From positions 39,867 through 103,866 of the forward strand of contig FZQZ01000011.1 in assembly GCA_900199555.1 (NCBI GenBank): a stretch of 64,000 bases of DNA, given 5' to 3'. The position numbers and the translations under genes were made by a program. Numbering within the stretch: position 1 is the first letter of the stretch; every line of letters begins with the position of its first letter. This stretch comes from Prevotellaceae bacterium MN60 (lineage in GTDB: Bacteria; Bacteroidota; Bacteroidia; Bacteroidales; Bacteroidaceae). This document shows, piece after piece, positions 35,250 to 45,788 of this stretch. The notes below the pieces were generated by a model. It ran no database searches, was not told where the DNA came from, and was given only the letters and a program-made list of their open reading frames with translations.

Positions 35250-35414
35250 ATACAGAAATACAGAATACAGTTTTCTCAGCAGCGTAAATGCTGCTATGAA
35301 AATATTATATTATATATATTATTATAATAATATATATAATATAATATTTTTAAGTACCACTTTCTTAACCGCTGACACCTTGCTCAATAAAAACTGTATT
35401 TCTGTATTCTGTAT
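35250..35414. repeat. Nested inverted repeats with a 52-bp perfect AT palindrome
   Basis: 35299-35350 is a 52-bp perfect palindrome made only of A and T. AGCAGC-GTAAAT-GCTGCT (35278-35295) is a smaller hairpin. The outer arms 35250-35274 and 35390-35414 (ATACAGAAATACAG type) are inverted with one shifted base. The whole could extrude as a cruciform. Confidence 0.85.
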
Positions 35415-35483
35415 TCAGGTGTTTCCGAAAGTAGAGTTGTGTCATCTGTCATAACTGTCATTGTCAAAAATCGCTGCTGCAAA

Positions 35484-35516
35484 TTTGGTAGTCTCAAATT
35501 TTTTTTGTAACTTTGC
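35484..35516 (+). promoter_or_regulatory. Promoter of ATPase-DUF4435 operon
   Basis: TTTG (35484-35487), 20 bp, TAACTTTGC (35508-35516), 57 bp before ATG 35573. Confidence 0.75.
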
Positions 35517-35572
35517 ATCAACTTGATGAGTTACTCGGTAACATTGCAATGTAAACATAAAGAAAGAGAGGT

Positions 35573-36376
35573 ATGAAGTACGCATCGTATATTAAGCAGA
35601 TTGAGATTGACGCCCTGTGGAGCGGTAAGAAGCATATCCTGTGGACGTTAGACCCCCATGTGAACATCCTGAGCGGTATCAATGGCGTGGGCAAGTCGAC
35701 CATTCTGAATAAGGTGTTTCGCAGCGTCAACACCAATGGCGACCTTATCAACCACCTGCTGAAGGGGGTACACCTAACGGTGGAGCCCGAGGATGCTACC
35801 CATGTTCGCTACGATATCATTCGCTCGATGGATTCCCCCATGCTCGACACCGAGACGATGAATCTGGTGGACTCGCGTATCACTTCTGCGCTCGACTTCC
35901 AGCTCTACCACCTGCAGCGCAAGTATCTGGACTATCAGGTGAACATTGGTAACCGTATCATCGAGGCCCTGCAACAGGGGCATGCCGATGCCGCCCAGCA
36001 GTTGTCGATGGCCAAGACGCGCTTTCAGGATATGGTTGACGACCTGTTTGCCGAGACGGGCAAGAAGATAGTGCGCACAGAAAACGAGATACGCTTTACG
36101 CAGATAGGCGAGACACTGGTGCCCTACCAGTTGTCGAGTGGCGAGAAGCAGATGCTGGCCATCCTGCTCACGGTATTGGTAGAAGACCAGCAACCCTACG
36201 TCTTGTTTATGGACGAGCCCGAGGTGAGCCTGCATATCGAGTGGCAACAGCGACTGATAGATATGATTGTAGAGCTGAACCCGCAGGTGCAGATTATCCT
36301 GACTACACATAGTCCTGCCGTGATTATGAACGGATGGGGAGACAAGGTGACTGAGGTATCGGATATTACGCTATGA
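35573..36376 (+). CDS. ABC-type AAA ATPase, AriA-like (PARIS-type pair)
   Basis: The protein has 267 residues. Walker A GINGVGKST at 35-43, signature LSSGEKQ near 197-203, Walker B VLFMDEPE near 221-228 and H-loop TTHSP near 252-256 are intact. This is the compact AAA_21/AAA_15 type used by OLD-like and SMC-like ATPases; a long coiled coil is absent, only a helical insert at about 110-165. It is translationally coupled (4-bp overlap) to a DUF4435 gene, the order of AriA-AriB in the PARIS anti-phage system, but is shorter than E. coli AriA (roughly 460 residues as I recall). It probably senses a phage trigger and holds or releases the effector; that is inference. Confidence 0.75.
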   Translation: MKYASYIKQIEIDALWSGKKHILWTLDPHVNILSGINGVGKSTILNKVFRSVNTNGDLINHLLKGVHLTVEPEDATHVRYDIIRSMDSPMLDTETMNLVDSRITSALDFQLYHLQRKYLDYQVNIGNRIIEALQQGHADAAQQLSMAKTRFQDMVDDLFAETGKKIVRTENEIRFTQIGETLVPYQLSSGEKQMLAILLTVLVEDQQPYVLFMDEPEVSLHIEWQQRLIDMIVELNPQVQIILTTHSPAVIMNGWGDKVTEVSDITL

Positions 36377-37437
36377 GCAGCAGACTGAGAGACCATCTGA
36401 ACTCGCGCTACTTCGAGGCCGCCAATCAGTTGACATCCAAGAAGGCCAGGCGCAGAATCGTGGCTTATGTGGAGAGCTACGACGACATCTATTTCTGGCG
36501 CACCGTACTGTCACGCTTTGAAAACGAGCACCGCTACTTTGAGGTGATGCTACCCTCGCACAAGCAGCTGGAAAGAGGCAAGAAGGCCGTGCTATCCTCC
36601 GACGCTCCCCAACGAGGCGACAAGGCAGAACTCTTGCGCACCCCCTTTCCCTTAGAACAATTTGGACAAGCCATGATAGCCTGTGTGGATGCCGACTACG
36701 ACTATCTGTTGCAGGGTGCTACGCCACAATCCAGAAAGGTGCTGGAGAGTCCGTATGTGTTTCATACCTACGCCTACGCCATCGAGAATATGCAGTGCTA
36801 TGCGCCTTCGCTACACGATGTCTGCGTCAGTGTGACGCTCAACGACCATCGCATCTTTGATTTCGAAGACTATCTGCGCCAATATAGTGAGGCGGTATTC
36901 CCCTTGTTTGTGTGGAGTGTATGGTTTTATCGCACGGGTAAGCACAACAAGTTTACACTTTCCGACTTCTCGCGCATTGCCGACCCGGGTGGCTTTAACG
37001 TCTTCGATCCCCAGCCCAGCATTGACCACCTGCGCTCTAAGGTGAATCGCAAGGTAAGGCAGTTGCAAGCTGAATATCCCAACAATAAGGAGGAGTATAT
37101 CAGACTGAAGAATGAAATCAAGGAGCTGGGCGTTACCCCACAAACCACCTACCTCTACATCCAAGGTCACCACTTGTTTGACACCGTTGTAGTGCCTATA
37201 TTAAGTAAGGTGTGCAACCGTCTGCGCATGGAGCGACAGGACGAGATAGCGCGCACGGCTCGCCATCATGTACAGCGAAAGAATGAGATGTCTTGCTATG
37301 AGCATTCTCTGCAAGATATCCGTCAGATGCTTAGAAAGAATACAGGCTATATCCTGTCGGAACAATACCGTTGTATACAGCAGGATGTAGAGCAGTTTCT
37401 CGCGTCAATTGTCTCTCCAGAAGGCGCGGGTGAATAG
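36373..37437 (+). CDS. DUF4435 Toprim-like protein, AriB-like effector
   Basis: The protein has 354 residues. The N-terminal Toprim-like core has E34 in VAYVESYDDIYFW and acidic D106/D108/D110 in CVDADYD, then the conserved TYAYAIENMQCY. The C-terminal half is helical (about 200-350). DUF4435 proteins paired with an ABC ATPase include AriB of PARIS, a nuclease released on infection. The key acidic residues are present, so it may be active. Its last 33 bp overlap the convergent trkH gene. Defence is the best guess, but a housekeeping role is not excluded because the neighbours are core genes. Confidence 0.75.
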   Translation: MSSRLRDHLNSRYFEAANQLTSKKARRRIVAYVESYDDIYFWRTVLSRFENEHRYFEVMLPSHKQLERGKKAVLSSDAPQRGDKAELLRTPFPLEQFGQAMIACVDADYDYLLQGATPQSRKVLESPYVFHTYAYAIENMQCYAPSLHDVCVSVTLNDHRIFDFEDYLRQYSEAVFPLFVWSVWFYRTGKHNKFTLSDFSRIADPGGFNVFDPQPSIDHLRSKVNRKVRQLQAEYPNNKEEYIRLKNEIKELGVTPQTTYLYIQGHHLFDTVVVPILSKVCNRLRMERQDEIARTARHHVQRKNEMSCYEHSLQDIRQMLRKNTGYILSEQYRCIQQDVEQFLASIVSPEGAGE

Positions 37438-38865
37438 TACCAATACCGACATAATTTCCAGACGACCTACAAGCATGAGGAACGAGCAGAGCCACTTGAC
37501 ATAGTCGGGCAGTTCGCTCCACGACATCTCCGGACCAATCTGTGTGCCCAACGTGGGACCTACATTGCTGATACAACTCAGCGAGATGGTGATGGCGTTG
37601 GTGTTGTCTATACCCGCAGCAATCATCAGTGTGGCCGTGATGACAATCATGATGGTGAAGATGGCAAAGAAGGCCAGTAGCGTGCTCAGCTGAGCGCGAG
37701 GCACCGGCATGCCGTTAATCTTGACGGGAAGTACCGCATTGGGGTGGAGCAACTTGTGGAACTCGTTGCGCAGCACCTTCATCACCATCACCGCACGCAC
37801 ACACTTGAAGCCACCCGTAGTAGAACCCGAGCAGGCTCCTACAAACATCAGACAGCCCAGAATTACCCACGTGATGTGTGGCCAGCGTGCCGCATCGTCG
37901 TTAAACAAGCCCGTGGTGGTGATAAACGATACCACTTGGAACAGGGCCGAGCGGAAGGCTCGCTCCAGTCCGTAGCCATTGCGCGTCATCAGCAGATAGC
38001 CTATCCAGATGGTGGCCACCGAGATAATCGTGATGTATAGCTTAAACTCGGAAGTCTTGAACAGGGCGCTGGGCTTCAGCTTGAAGATGCTGACATAGAG
38101 CATCATGAAGTTGATACCAGCCAAGAACTGGAAGAGAACAGAGATATACTCGATGCTGGCAGAGTGGAAGAATGCCGTAGAGTCGTTGTGCGTAGCAAAT
38201 CCACCCGTAGCAGTGGTCGTCATAGCGTAGTTGATACTATCAAACCAGCCCATGCCGGCAGCATAATAAGCCAAGATACAAGCGATGGTGAGGGCCAGAT
38301 AGATACTCCAAATCCATTTAGCCATCGTAGATAGGCGCGGATGCATCTTTGCGCGTAGCGGACCTGTGGCCTCTGCTGCAAAGACCTTGATGCTGCCATT
38401 GCCCACCATAGAGGGTAGGATGGCGATGGTGAAGAATACGATTCCCAAACCACCTATCCATTGTGTCTGCGTGCGCCAATAGAGGGTGGCATGCGGCAAC
38501 CACTCTACATCGTCGAGAATGGTGGCTCCCGTAGTCGAGAAGCCCGACATCGTCTCGAAAAAGGCATCCGTGATATTGGTGATATAACCACTGATGATAA
38601 AGGGCAGCATACCAAACAAGCTGAATACTACCCATGTGGCAGTAACCAGCAGATAGGAGTCGCGACGACTGAGGTTGTTGTTGGCATCGTTGCCAAAGTA
38701 TTTGAGTATCAAACCACCGCAGAAGGTAAAGATAGCAGAGAGCAGGAAGGCCAGCATGTCGTCTTCCTTATAGAAAAGAGATATTCCGGTGCATACAAGC
38801 AGCAGTGTGCCCAGCAGGAATAGCAGTGAACCGATAATCTTGTATATCAGTCTGAGATTTACCAT
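37405..38865 (-). CDS. trkH: Potassium uptake protein TrkH
   Basis: The protein has 486 residues with about ten membrane segments and the repeated selectivity-filter regions of the Trk/Ktr family (SGFSTTGATIL, TATGGFATHNDS, TTTGLFNDDAA, SGSTTGGFKCVR). It forms the K+ channel-like subunit working with TrkA. It is last in dxs-trkA-trkH, overlapping trkA by 7 bp, and its 3' end overlaps the DUF4435 gene on the other strand. Confidence 0.93.
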   Translation of the reverse strand: MVNLRLIYKIIGSLLFLLGTLLLVCTGISLFYKEDDMLAFLLSAIFTFCGGLILKYFGNDANNNLSRRDSYLLVTATWVVFSLFGMLPFIISGYITNITDAFFETMSGFSTTGATILDDVEWLPHATLYWRTQTQWIGGLGIVFFTIAILPSMVGNGSIKVFAAEATGPLRAKMHPRLSTMAKWIWSIYLALTIACILAYYAAGMGWFDSINYAMTTTATGGFATHNDSTAFFHSASIEYISVLFQFLAGINFMMLYVSIFKLKPSALFKTSEFKLYITIISVATIWIGYLLMTRNGYGLERAFRSALFQVVSFITTTGLFNDDAARWPHITWVILGCLMFVGACSGSTTGGFKCVRAVMVMKVLRNEFHKLLHPNAVLPVKINGMPVPRAQLSTLLAFFAIFTIMIVITATLMIAAGIDNTNAITISLSCISNVGPTLGTQIGPEMSWSELPDYVKWLCSFLMLVGRLEIMSVLVLFTRAFWRDN

Positions 38866-40217
38866 AGCGCGTTGGCCTTAAAATATTTCTCTACTTTCTT
38901 CAGGTTTTGTTCGTGGCAGAAGACCATGACCGAGTCGCCTGCCTCTATCTGGGTATTACCATTCACAAGAATGCCTTGCTCCTTGCGTACCAGTCCGCCG
39001 ATGGTGACACCGAAGGGCAGTCCTAAGTCCTTTACAGGCTTTTTGGTTACCTTTGAGCCCTCGGCAGCTACAAACTCAGCCACGTCAGAATCGACCATCA
39101 TCAGCGAGCGCACGTTGGTAACGTCGGCATCGAGCATCATCTGGTAGATATGACCTGCAGCCAGTGTCTTCTTATTGATAATCGTACCGATATCCAAGCT
39201 CTCGGCCATCTCTACATAGTCCAGGTTCTCTACCATCGCTATCGTCTTGCGCACACCAAGGCGCTTGGCAGTGAGACAAGCCAAGATGTTAGCTTCGGCA
39301 TTCTCCGTCAGGGCTACAAAGGCCTGCGTATTCTGTATGCCTTCATCCTGCAGCAAGCCAAGGTCGCGGGCATCGCCCTGAATCACCATCGTGCTGACAT
39401 CATTCAGCAACTCGTTCAGGCGCTCGCAGCGCTGCTCGTTGAGCTCAATGATTTTCAGGTTCATATAGTCGGGTGCTGTCAGCGCTACGCGTACAGCCGT
39501 CTTACTGCCACCCATGATGATGACATTCTTGACGTCGGCATAGTGCTCCTTGCCCGAAATCTTGCGGATATAAGGGATATATTCGCGGGTAGTCATGAAG
39601 TAGGCGATATCGTTGCAGCGCAACTCGTCGTTACCACCCGGTATCAAGGTCTCGTCGCCTCGCTTGATGGCAACGATATGGTAGGGGTCGTCAGGACCGC
39701 AAAGGGTGCGCAGAGGTTGATTCAGTATCTCGCAAGTCTCGCGCAACTTGATGCCCAGCATGACGAGAGCTCCACCATGAACATCCCAACGCTGGCGCAC
39801 CCACGACATCTTCAAGCCATTGGTGATGTCGATAGCTGCCAATACCTCTGGATATATGAGCGAGTTGAGTCCCATCTTGTCGAAGAAAGGCTTGAGGTTA
39901 GGAGCCAGATACTCAAAATTGTCGATGCGAGCCACCGTCTTCTTCGCTCCCATGGCGTGAGCAATCATACAAGCATTCATATTGACACTCTCGTCGGGAG
40001 TAACGCCCACAAAGAGGTCGGCATGATCTACGCCAGCCTCTTTCAGTGTCTGAATGCTAGAGGGAGAACCGTGTAAGGTCATGATGTCGTACTTTCCTTC
40101 CAAGCCCGCCAGGCGCTCTATCTGCTCGTCGATGAGCACACAGTCCTGATGGTCTTTAGACAGTAGCTTTGACAGGTGTGTACCTACGGCGCCTGCCCCG
40201 CCAATGATGATTTTCAT
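38859..40217 (-). CDS. trkA: Trk potassium channel regulator TrkA
   Basis: The protein has 452 residues with two RCK repeats, each with an NAD-binding half and a C-terminal half. The first nucleotide site is [16 protein letters not shown] at 3-18; the second is [14 protein letters not shown] near 232-245, with the usual acidic residues after the strand. It is the cytoplasmic gating ring of TrkH. It overlaps dxs by 4 bp and trkH by 7 bp. Confidence 0.93.
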   Translation of the reverse strand: MKIIIGGAGAVGTHLSKLLSKDHQDCVLIDEQIERLAGLEGKYDIMTLHGSPSSIQTLKEAGVDHADLFVGVTPDESVNMNACMIAHAMGAKKTVARIDNFEYLAPNLKPFFDKMGLNSLIYPEVLAAIDITNGLKMSWVRQRWDVHGGALVMLGIKLRETCEILNQPLRTLCGPDDPYHIVAIKRGDETLIPGGNDELRCNDIAYFMTTREYIPYIRKISGKEHYADVKNVIIMGGSKTAVRVALTAPDYMNLKIIELNEQRCERLNELLNDVSTMVIQGDARDLGLLQDEGIQNTQAFVALTENAEANILACLTAKRLGVRKTIAMVENLDYVEMAESLDIGTIINKKTLAAGHIYQMMLDADVTNVRSLMMVDSDVAEFVAAEGSKVTKKPVKDLGLPFGVTIGGLVRKEQGILVNGNTQIEAGDSVMVFCHEQNLKKVEKYFKANALW

Positions 40218-42088
40218 AACAGTTCTTGTATGACTTTCTTGATGCTTGCTTCGTCAATGCCTACAATGGCTTGTAATTCAGAGACTTTACCATGCTCTAT
40301 GAACTTGTCTGGAATACCCAGACGCTTGATTTGCGGCTGGTAGCCGTGGTCGCTCATCCATTCGATAACGGCTGAGCCTAAACCACCATTCAGCACACCG
40401 TTTTCTACGGTGATGATATGCTTAAAGTTGCGTCCAACCTCGTCGAGGATAGACTCATCGAGTGGTTTCAAGAATCGCATGTCGTAGTGAGCCACACGCG
40501 CATCGTTGCCAAGTTCGGCAATCGCTCTGGTGACGTTATTACCAATCGGGCCAATGCTCAATACGGCGATATCGGTACCATCCTTCAGCTTGCGACCAGT
40601 GCCCACCTTGATTTCCTCAAACGGACAGCGCCAGTCTTGCAACTCGCCACCGCCTCGAGGATAACGAATCACGAAGGGACCCTTGTTTGGCAACTGTGCG
40701 GTATACATCAGTCGGCGTAATTCGTGCTCGTCCAAAGGAGAGCATATCGTCAGGTTGGGGATAGGTCTCAATGCGGCCATATCGAAAGCGCCATGATGCG
40801 TAGGACCATCTTCTCCCACCAGTCCTGCACGATCGAAACAGAATACCACGTTCAGCTTTAACAGTGCCACATCGTGGATAATGTTGTCGAAGGCTCTCTG
40901 GGCAAAAGCACTATAGATGTTGCAGAAGGGTAGTAAACCGTCTTTGGCCATACCGCCAGAGAAGGTAACAGCGTGCCCCTCGGCTATTCCTACGTCGAAG
41001 GTCCTTTCGGGCATCTCTTTCATCATGATGTTCATCGAGCATCCACTAGGCATCGCAGGTGTAACACCTACGATTTTAGGATTCTGACGAGCCAGTTCGA
41101 GCAGGGTATGTCCAAACACATCCTGATACTTTTGTGGCTTGGTGGGGTCGTCGTCAACAATGCGCTCACCCGTGTCGGGATTAAACTTGCCCGGTGCATG
41201 CCAAGTAGTAACATCCTTCTCGGCTGGTGCATAACCGTGTCCCTTCTGCGTGTGCAGGTGTAGAATCTTAGGACCTTGCATGTCCTTGATGGCACCGAGT
41301 ATGCGTACCAGCTCCTTCACATCGTGTCCGTCGAATGGACCGAAGTAGCGGATGTTCATACCGTCAAAGATGTTCTGCTGGTGGGCAATAGCACTCTTTA
41401 TCGCATTCGACAGGCGCTGGATGCCCTTCTTACGGTCGTCGTTCATTAGTCCCTTGTTATACAACCACTGGGTGGTACGGAACTTGATGGCATTATAGGT
41501 CTTGTTGGTATTCAGTCCTAACAGGTATTTCTGCATACCACCTACACTGCGGTCTATCGACATATCGTTGTCGTTCAGGATAATCAGCAAATCGTTGGGA
41601 CTCGACGATACATTGTTCAGTCCCTCAAAAGCCAATCCGCCACTCAGTGCACCATCACCGATAACAGCCACTACATGGCGATTCTTGCCTTCCAGCTTGG
41701 CTGCTACAGCCATACCCAATGCAGCAGAGATGCTGTTAGAGGCATGTCCGCAGGCAAACGTGTCGTATTCGCTCTCCTCTGGTGAAGGGAAGGGCTTGAT
41801 ACCACCCAGTTTGCGATTGGTGCAGAACTGCTCGCGGCGTCCTGTCAGTATTTTATGACCATATGCTTGATGACCTACATCCCATACGATGCGGTCTTCG
41901 GGTGTCTCATAAACATAGTGTAATGCCACTGTAATCTCAGCTACGCCAAGGCTAGAAGCTAGGTGGCCAGGGTTAACTGAGAGCTCCTTCACGATGTCTT
42001 CGCGAAGCTCCTGGCATAGTTCAGGTAATTGGTCTACGCTCAACTTTCTCAGGTCAGTGGGATATTGTATTTGGCTTAACAGCCCCAT
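40214..42088 (-). CDS. dxs: 1-Deoxy-D-xylulose-5-phosphate synthase
   Basis: The protein has 624 residues from ATG 42088 ([13 protein letters not shown]), the usual DXS start; an upstream TTG would add five residues and I do not favour it. Thiamine-diphosphate site [18 protein letters not shown], the [20 protein letters not shown] region and the transketolase-like [18 protein letters not shown] are present. It makes DXP from pyruvate and glyceraldehyde 3-phosphate, the first step of the MEP isoprenoid path. It leads an operon with trkA and trkH. Confidence 0.95.
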   Translation of the reverse strand: MGLLSQIQYPTDLRKLSVDQLPELCQELREDIVKELSVNPGHLASSLGVAEITVALHYVYETPEDRIVWDVGHQAYGHKILTGRREQFCTNRKLGGIKPFPSPEESEYDTFACGHASNSISAALGMAVAAKLEGKNRHVVAVIGDGALSGGLAFEGLNNVSSSPNDLLIILNDNDMSIDRSVGGMQKYLLGLNTNKTYNAIKFRTTQWLYNKGLMNDDRKKGIQRLSNAIKSAIAHQQNIFDGMNIRYFGPFDGHDVKELVRILGAIKDMQGPKILHLHTQKGHGYAPAEKDVTTWHAPGKFNPDTGERIVDDDPTKPQKYQDVFGHTLLELARQNPKIVGVTPAMPSGCSMNIMMKEMPERTFDVGIAEGHAVTFSGGMAKDGLLPFCNIYSAFAQRAFDNIIHDVALLKLNVVFCFDRAGLVGEDGPTHHGAFDMAALRPIPNLTICSPLDEHELRRLMYTAQLPNKGPFVIRYPRGGGELQDWRCPFEEIKVGTGRKLKDGTDIAVLSIGPIGNNVTRAIAELGNDARVAHYDMRFLKPLDESILDEVGRNFKHIITVENGVLNGGLGSAVIEWMSDHGYQPQIKRLGIPDKFIEHGKVSELQAIVGIDEASIKKVIQELL

Positions 42089-42131
42089 ATTCGATGTTTC
42101 CAAAATCTATATCAATTCTTGATTTCAAAAT

Positions 42132-42163
42132 GCAAAGATAGTGTAATTCGGTTAAACTGCAAA
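42132..42163 (-). promoter_or_regulatory. dxs-trkA-trkH promoter
   Basis: Minus strand TTTG (42160-42163), 19 bp, TATCTTTGC (42132-42140), 43 bp before ATG 42088. Confidence 0.72.
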
Positions 42164-42179
42164 ATAAAATCAAAAATTC

Positions 42180-42211
42180 TTGCTCATTACATAAAAACTT
42201 CATATATTTGC
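42180..42211 (+). promoter_or_regulatory. lplA-gcv operon promoter
   Basis: TTG (42180-42182), 20 bp, TATATTTGC (42203-42211), 34 bp before ATG 42246. The leader is too short for a glycine riboswitch. Confidence 0.7.
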
Positions 42212-42245
42212 AGAAAAAAGGAAACAATTACAGCTAGACATCCTT

Positions 42246-42956
42246 ATGACTTATGTAGAATTGCCTGATACCCACGGAGTAAGGAATTTATCTTTCTATC
42301 TGGCGATGGAGGAATATGTAGCTCGTCGCTTGGAATCGGAGGATTATTTCTTTATGTGGCAGGTGGAACCGAGTGTTATTTTCGGGCGTAATCAGCAGAT
42401 GGAGCAGGAGGTGAATGTGGATTATTGCCGACAGCACCATATTAAGATGTATCGCCGTAAGAGTGGAGGAGGATGTGTATATGCCGATGAAGATAACCTC
42501 ATGCTATCGTATGTTACGGCAAACGAACAGGTAGGTTACGCTTTCAATACCTTTGTTAATATGCTCCTATTAGTGCTGCGCAAGATGGGCGTACAGGCTG
42601 TAGGAACCACACATAACGACGTGATGATAGGCGACCATAAGGTGAGTGGTACGGCCTCTTATCATCTGCCGGGAAGGAATATCGTGCATGGCACATTTCT
42701 CTACGATACGAATATGGAGCACATGCTGCATGCCATCACGCCCAGCAAAGAGAAACTACAATCGAAAGGTATCGAGAGCGTGCGCCAGCGCATCACCTTA
42801 TTAAAAGATTATACCACCCTCTCGCTCGAAGAGGTGAAGCGGCTCTTCCGAGATACACTCTGCAATGACTGCAGAAAACTCTCTCCAGAAGAGGTGACGG
42901 AAATAGAACAAATCGAGCAACAATACCTACAACAAGAGTTTATTCACTTACTATAA
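42246..42956 (+). CDS. lplA: Lipoate-protein ligase, glycine-cleavage associated
   Basis: The protein has 236 residues. The ligase core has RRKSGGGCVYADEDNL and the adenylate-binding Lys in GDHKVSGTA. It lacks the C-terminal accessory domain of E. coli LplA. It attaches lipoate to carrier proteins. As first gene of the operon, 21 bp before gcvT, its likely target is GcvH encoded two genes later. Confidence 0.87.
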   Translation: MTYVELPDTHGVRNLSFYLAMEEYVARRLESEDYFFMWQVEPSVIFGRNQQMEQEVNVDYCRQHHIKMYRRKSGGGCVYADEDNLMLSYVTANEQVGYAFNTFVNMLLLVLRKMGVQAVGTTHNDVMIGDHKVSGTASYHLPGRNIVHGTFLYDTNMEHMLHAITPSKEKLQSKGIESVRQRITLLKDYTTLSLEEVKRLFRDTLCNDCRKLSPEEVTEIEQIEQQYLQQEFIHLL

Positions 42957-42977
42957 AACATTAATCATCTAAAACAA

Positions 42978-44072
42978 ATGGAATCAGGAAACAACAAACG
43001 AACCTGTCTCTACGACAAGCATGTGGCACTAGGTGCCCTCATTTCGCCATTTGGTGGTTTTGATATGCCTATCCAGTATAGCAATATCGTGGATGAGCAT
43101 CAGGCTGTACGCCAAGCATGTGGCGTGTTCGACGTGAGTCATATGGGTGAGGTTCTGATTAGTGGCAAAGATGCCGAACGCTATGTGAACCATATCTTTA
43201 CTAACGACGTGACGAAGGCTGTCAATGGACAGATACTCTATGGCATGATGTGCTATGAGCATGGTGGGGTGGTTGACGACCTATTGGTATATAAGGTGGA
43301 CGCAGACTGCTACTTCCTCGTTATCAACGCCTCTAATATAGATAAGGATTGGGCATGGATACAGCAACAGGCAAAGGGCTACGAGGTATCGTTGGAGCAT
43401 CAGAGTGAGCAGTATGGCGAATTAGCTATCCAAGGACCACAGGCTGAGGCTGTGATGGAAGAGGTACTGGGAATAGCTTGCAAGGAGCTGACATTCTATA
43501 CCTTTAAGCGTTTGGATGGTGGTCGCCTCGTTTCTCGCACGGGTTATACGGGTGAGGATGGCTTCGAACTCTATGCCGAAGCCGACTATATCCGTGAGTG
43601 CTGGGACAAGTTGTTGGCTAGTGGTCGCTGCAAACCATGTGGCTTAGGTTGTCGCGATACCTTGCGCTTTGAGGTGGGCTTGCCACTCTATGGCGACGAG
43701 TTGTCGGAGAATATCACACCCGTGATGGCTGGACTGAGCATCTTTGTCAAACTCGACAAGGAGGAGTTTATCGGTAAAGAGGCACTGGCTAAGCAGAAGG
43801 CCGAAGGACCAGCCAAGAAGTTGGTGGGCATCGAACTGCATGACAAGGCAATTCCCCGTCATGGATATACGGTGCTGAATATGGAGGGCGCTCCCATTGG
43901 TGAGGTGACAACGGGCTATCATGCTATCTCTGTTGATAAGAGCGTTTGTATCGCATTGGTGGATGCTCAGTATGCTAAGTTGGATACCGAATTGCAGATT
44001 CAGATTCGTAAGAAGGTATTCGCCGGCAAGGTGGTAAAGAAACAATTCTATCATAAAAACTATAAAAAATAA
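42978..44072 (+). CDS. gcvT: Glycine cleavage system T protein (aminomethyltransferase)
   Basis: The protein has 364 residues, the usual length. It has the folate-binding fold with FDVSHMGEVLISGKDA near the N-terminus, SRTGYTGEDGFELYAE in the middle and the conserved CRDTLRFEVGLPLYG. It moves the methylene group from the lipoyl arm of GcvH to tetrahydrofolate, releasing ammonia. It is separated from gcvH by 6 bp. Confidence 0.95.
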   Translation: MESGNNKRTCLYDKHVALGALISPFGGFDMPIQYSNIVDEHQAVRQACGVFDVSHMGEVLISGKDAERYVNHIFTNDVTKAVNGQILYGMMCYEHGGVVDDLLVYKVDADCYFLVINASNIDKDWAWIQQQAKGYEVSLEHQSEQYGELAIQGPQAEAVMEEVLGIACKELTFYTFKRLDGGRLVSRTGYTGEDGFELYAEADYIRECWDKLLASGRCKPCGLGCRDTLRFEVGLPLYGDELSENITPVMAGLSIFVKLDKEEFIGKEALAKQKAEGPAKKLVGIELHDKAIPRHGYTVLNMEGAPIGEVTTGYHAISVDKSVCIALVDAQYAKLDTELQIQIRKKVFAGKVVKKQFYHKNYKK

Positions 44073-44078
44073 AATATT

Positions 44079-44459
44079 ATGGCTAAAGTAATGGAAGGAC
44101 TCTACTATAGTGAGTCACACGAGTATGTACGCGTAGAAGGAAACATTGGTTTTGTAGGTATCTCAGACTATGCTCAGCACGCACTGGGTAACGTGGTATA
44201 TGTTGATATGCCCGATGTAGACGATGAGGTTACTGCAGGCGAGGAGTTTGGTGCCGTAGAGAGTGTTAAGGCTGCCAGCGACCTGATTTCTCCAGTAACA
44301 GGTGTGGTAGTTGAGGTGAACGAGGAACTGGAAGACCAGCCCGAACTCATCAATGCTGATGCCTACGAGAACTGGATTATCAAGGTAGAGATTTCTGATA
44401 AGTCAGAACTCGACAACCTGATGGATGCTAAGGCTTATGCCGCTTTCTGCGAGAAATAA
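44079..44459 (+). CDS. gcvH: Glycine cleavage system H protein (lipoyl carrier)
   Basis: The protein has 126 residues. The lipoylated Lys is K64 in ESVKAASDL, inside the lipoyl domain (GISDYAQHALGNVVYVDMP). It shuttles the aminomethyl group among P, T and L proteins. The local lipoate ligase may modify it. Confidence 0.96.
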   Translation: MAKVMEGLYYSESHEYVRVEGNIGFVGISDYAQHALGNVVYVDMPDVDDEVTAGEEFGAVESVKAASDLISPVTGVVVEVNEELEDQPELINADAYENWIIKVEISDKSELDNLMDAKAYAAFCEK

Positions 44460-44471
44460 TGTTCAACGTAC

Positions 44472-45788
44472 ATGAATTATAAATATTTTCCCCATACTGA
44501 GGCTGATCTGAAGGCGATGATGGAGAAGGTGGGTATCGATTCGCTCGATGCCCTCTATAGCCAGATTCCCGACAGCATCCGCTTCAAGGGCGACTATCAG
44601 TTGCCTTCGGAGATGAGCGAAATGGAGGTGCGCGATACCTTTGCCAAACTGGGTGCGATGAATACACAACTCACCTGCTTTGCTGGTAATGGTGTCTACG
44701 ACCACTATACGCCTTCAGTTATTCCTTATCTCCTATCACGCTCCGAATTCCTTACTAGTTATACACCTTATCAGGCCGAAATCTCGCAGGGTACGCTACA
44801 CTATATCTTTGAGTATCAGTCAATGATGGCTGAACTCACGGGTATGGATGTGTCTAATGCTTCTATGTATGATGGTTCTACAGCTACTGCTGAGGCCATG
44901 ATGATGGCTGTAGCTGCTGGTAAGAAGCAGAATAAGGTGCTCATCTCTGACACGTTAGATACGAAGCTGCTTAACGTGGTACGCAATTATGCACTGCATC
45001 AGGGCATTGATTGGGATTGTATCAAATCAAAGGATGGACAGACCGACTTAGACGACCTGAAGGCTAAGCTCGCTGAAGGTGGTGTGGCTGGTGTTATCGT
45101 ACAGTATCCTAATGCCTTTGGTATCGTAGAAGACTATACGGGCTTTGCTGATGCTTGTCACGAGAATAAGGCGCTGTTTATCATGAATAGTGTGGCTGCC
45201 GACCTCGCCGTGTTGAAGACACCAGGTGAGTGGGGTGCCGATATCGCTGTGGGCGATGGTCAGTCACTGGGCATCCCGATGCAGTGGGGCGGTCCTTACG
45301 TGGGCTATATGTGTTGCACAGAGAAACTGATTCGTAAGATGCCTGGTCGTATCGTTGGTATGACGAAGGATAATCGCGACCAGCGTGCGTTTGTCCTGAC
45401 ACTACAGGCTCGCGAACAGCATATCCGTCGCCAGAAGGCTACATCGAACATCTGTTCTAACCAGTCGTTGATGGCACTATGGGCTACCGTATATATGTCG
45501 CTCATGGGGAAGCAGGGATTGAAGGAGGCAGCACAATTGTCGTATGCCGGTGCTCACTATCTCTGCGACGAATTGCTGAAGACGGGACGCTTCAAGTTGG
45601 GCTTCGACAAGCCTTTCTTTAATGAGTTCTTTGTTACGTACGATGGTGACGTAGATACCCTCTATCAGCGCTTTATCGATGCTGGTATATTGGGTGGCGT
45701 AAAACTGGATGAAGGCATCCTCTTTGCCGTAACCGAGAAGCGTACCAAAGAAGAAATTGATAACCTCGTAAAGATTGCTGCCCTATGA
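44472..45788 (+). CDS. gcvPA: Glycine dehydrogenase (decarboxylating) subunit 1
   Basis: The protein has 438 residues and corresponds to the N-terminal half of full-length GcvP. It has the fold-type I aminotransferase shape with [19 protein letters not shown], and [19 protein letters not shown] near the end. It has no PLP lysine; it pairs with GcvPB to decarboxylate glycine. It overlaps gcvPB by 4 bp. Confidence 0.95.
   Translation: MNYKYFPHTEADLKAMMEKVGIDSLDALYSQIPDSIRFKGDYQLPSEMSEMEVRDTFAKLGAMNTQLTCFAGNGVYDHYTPSVIPYLLSRSEFLTSYTPYQAEISQGTLHYIFEYQSMMAELTGMDVSNASMYDGSTATAEAMMMAVAAGKKQNKVLISDTLDTKLLNVVRNYALHQGIDWDCIKSKDGQTDLDDLKAKLAEGGVAGVIVQYPNAFGIVEDYTGFADACHENKALFIMNSVAADLAVLKTPGEWGADIAVGDGQSLGIPMQWGGPYVGYMCCTEKLIRKMPGRIVGMTKDNRDQRAFVLTLQAREQHIRRQKATSNICSNQSLMALWATVYMSLMGKQGLKEAAQLSYAGAHYLCDELLKTGRFKLGFDKPFFNEFFVTYDGDVDTLYQRFIDAGILGGVKLDEGILFAVTEKRTKEEIDNLVKIAAL

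Noticed and set aside
39150..40076. 308-codon open frame antisense to trkA
   Set aside because: Complementary shadow of trkA; no independent promoter or family signature.
42160..42245. Glycine riboswitch ahead of the gcv operon
   Set aside because: The predicted leader is about 30 nt, far too short, and no aptamer-like stems are seen.
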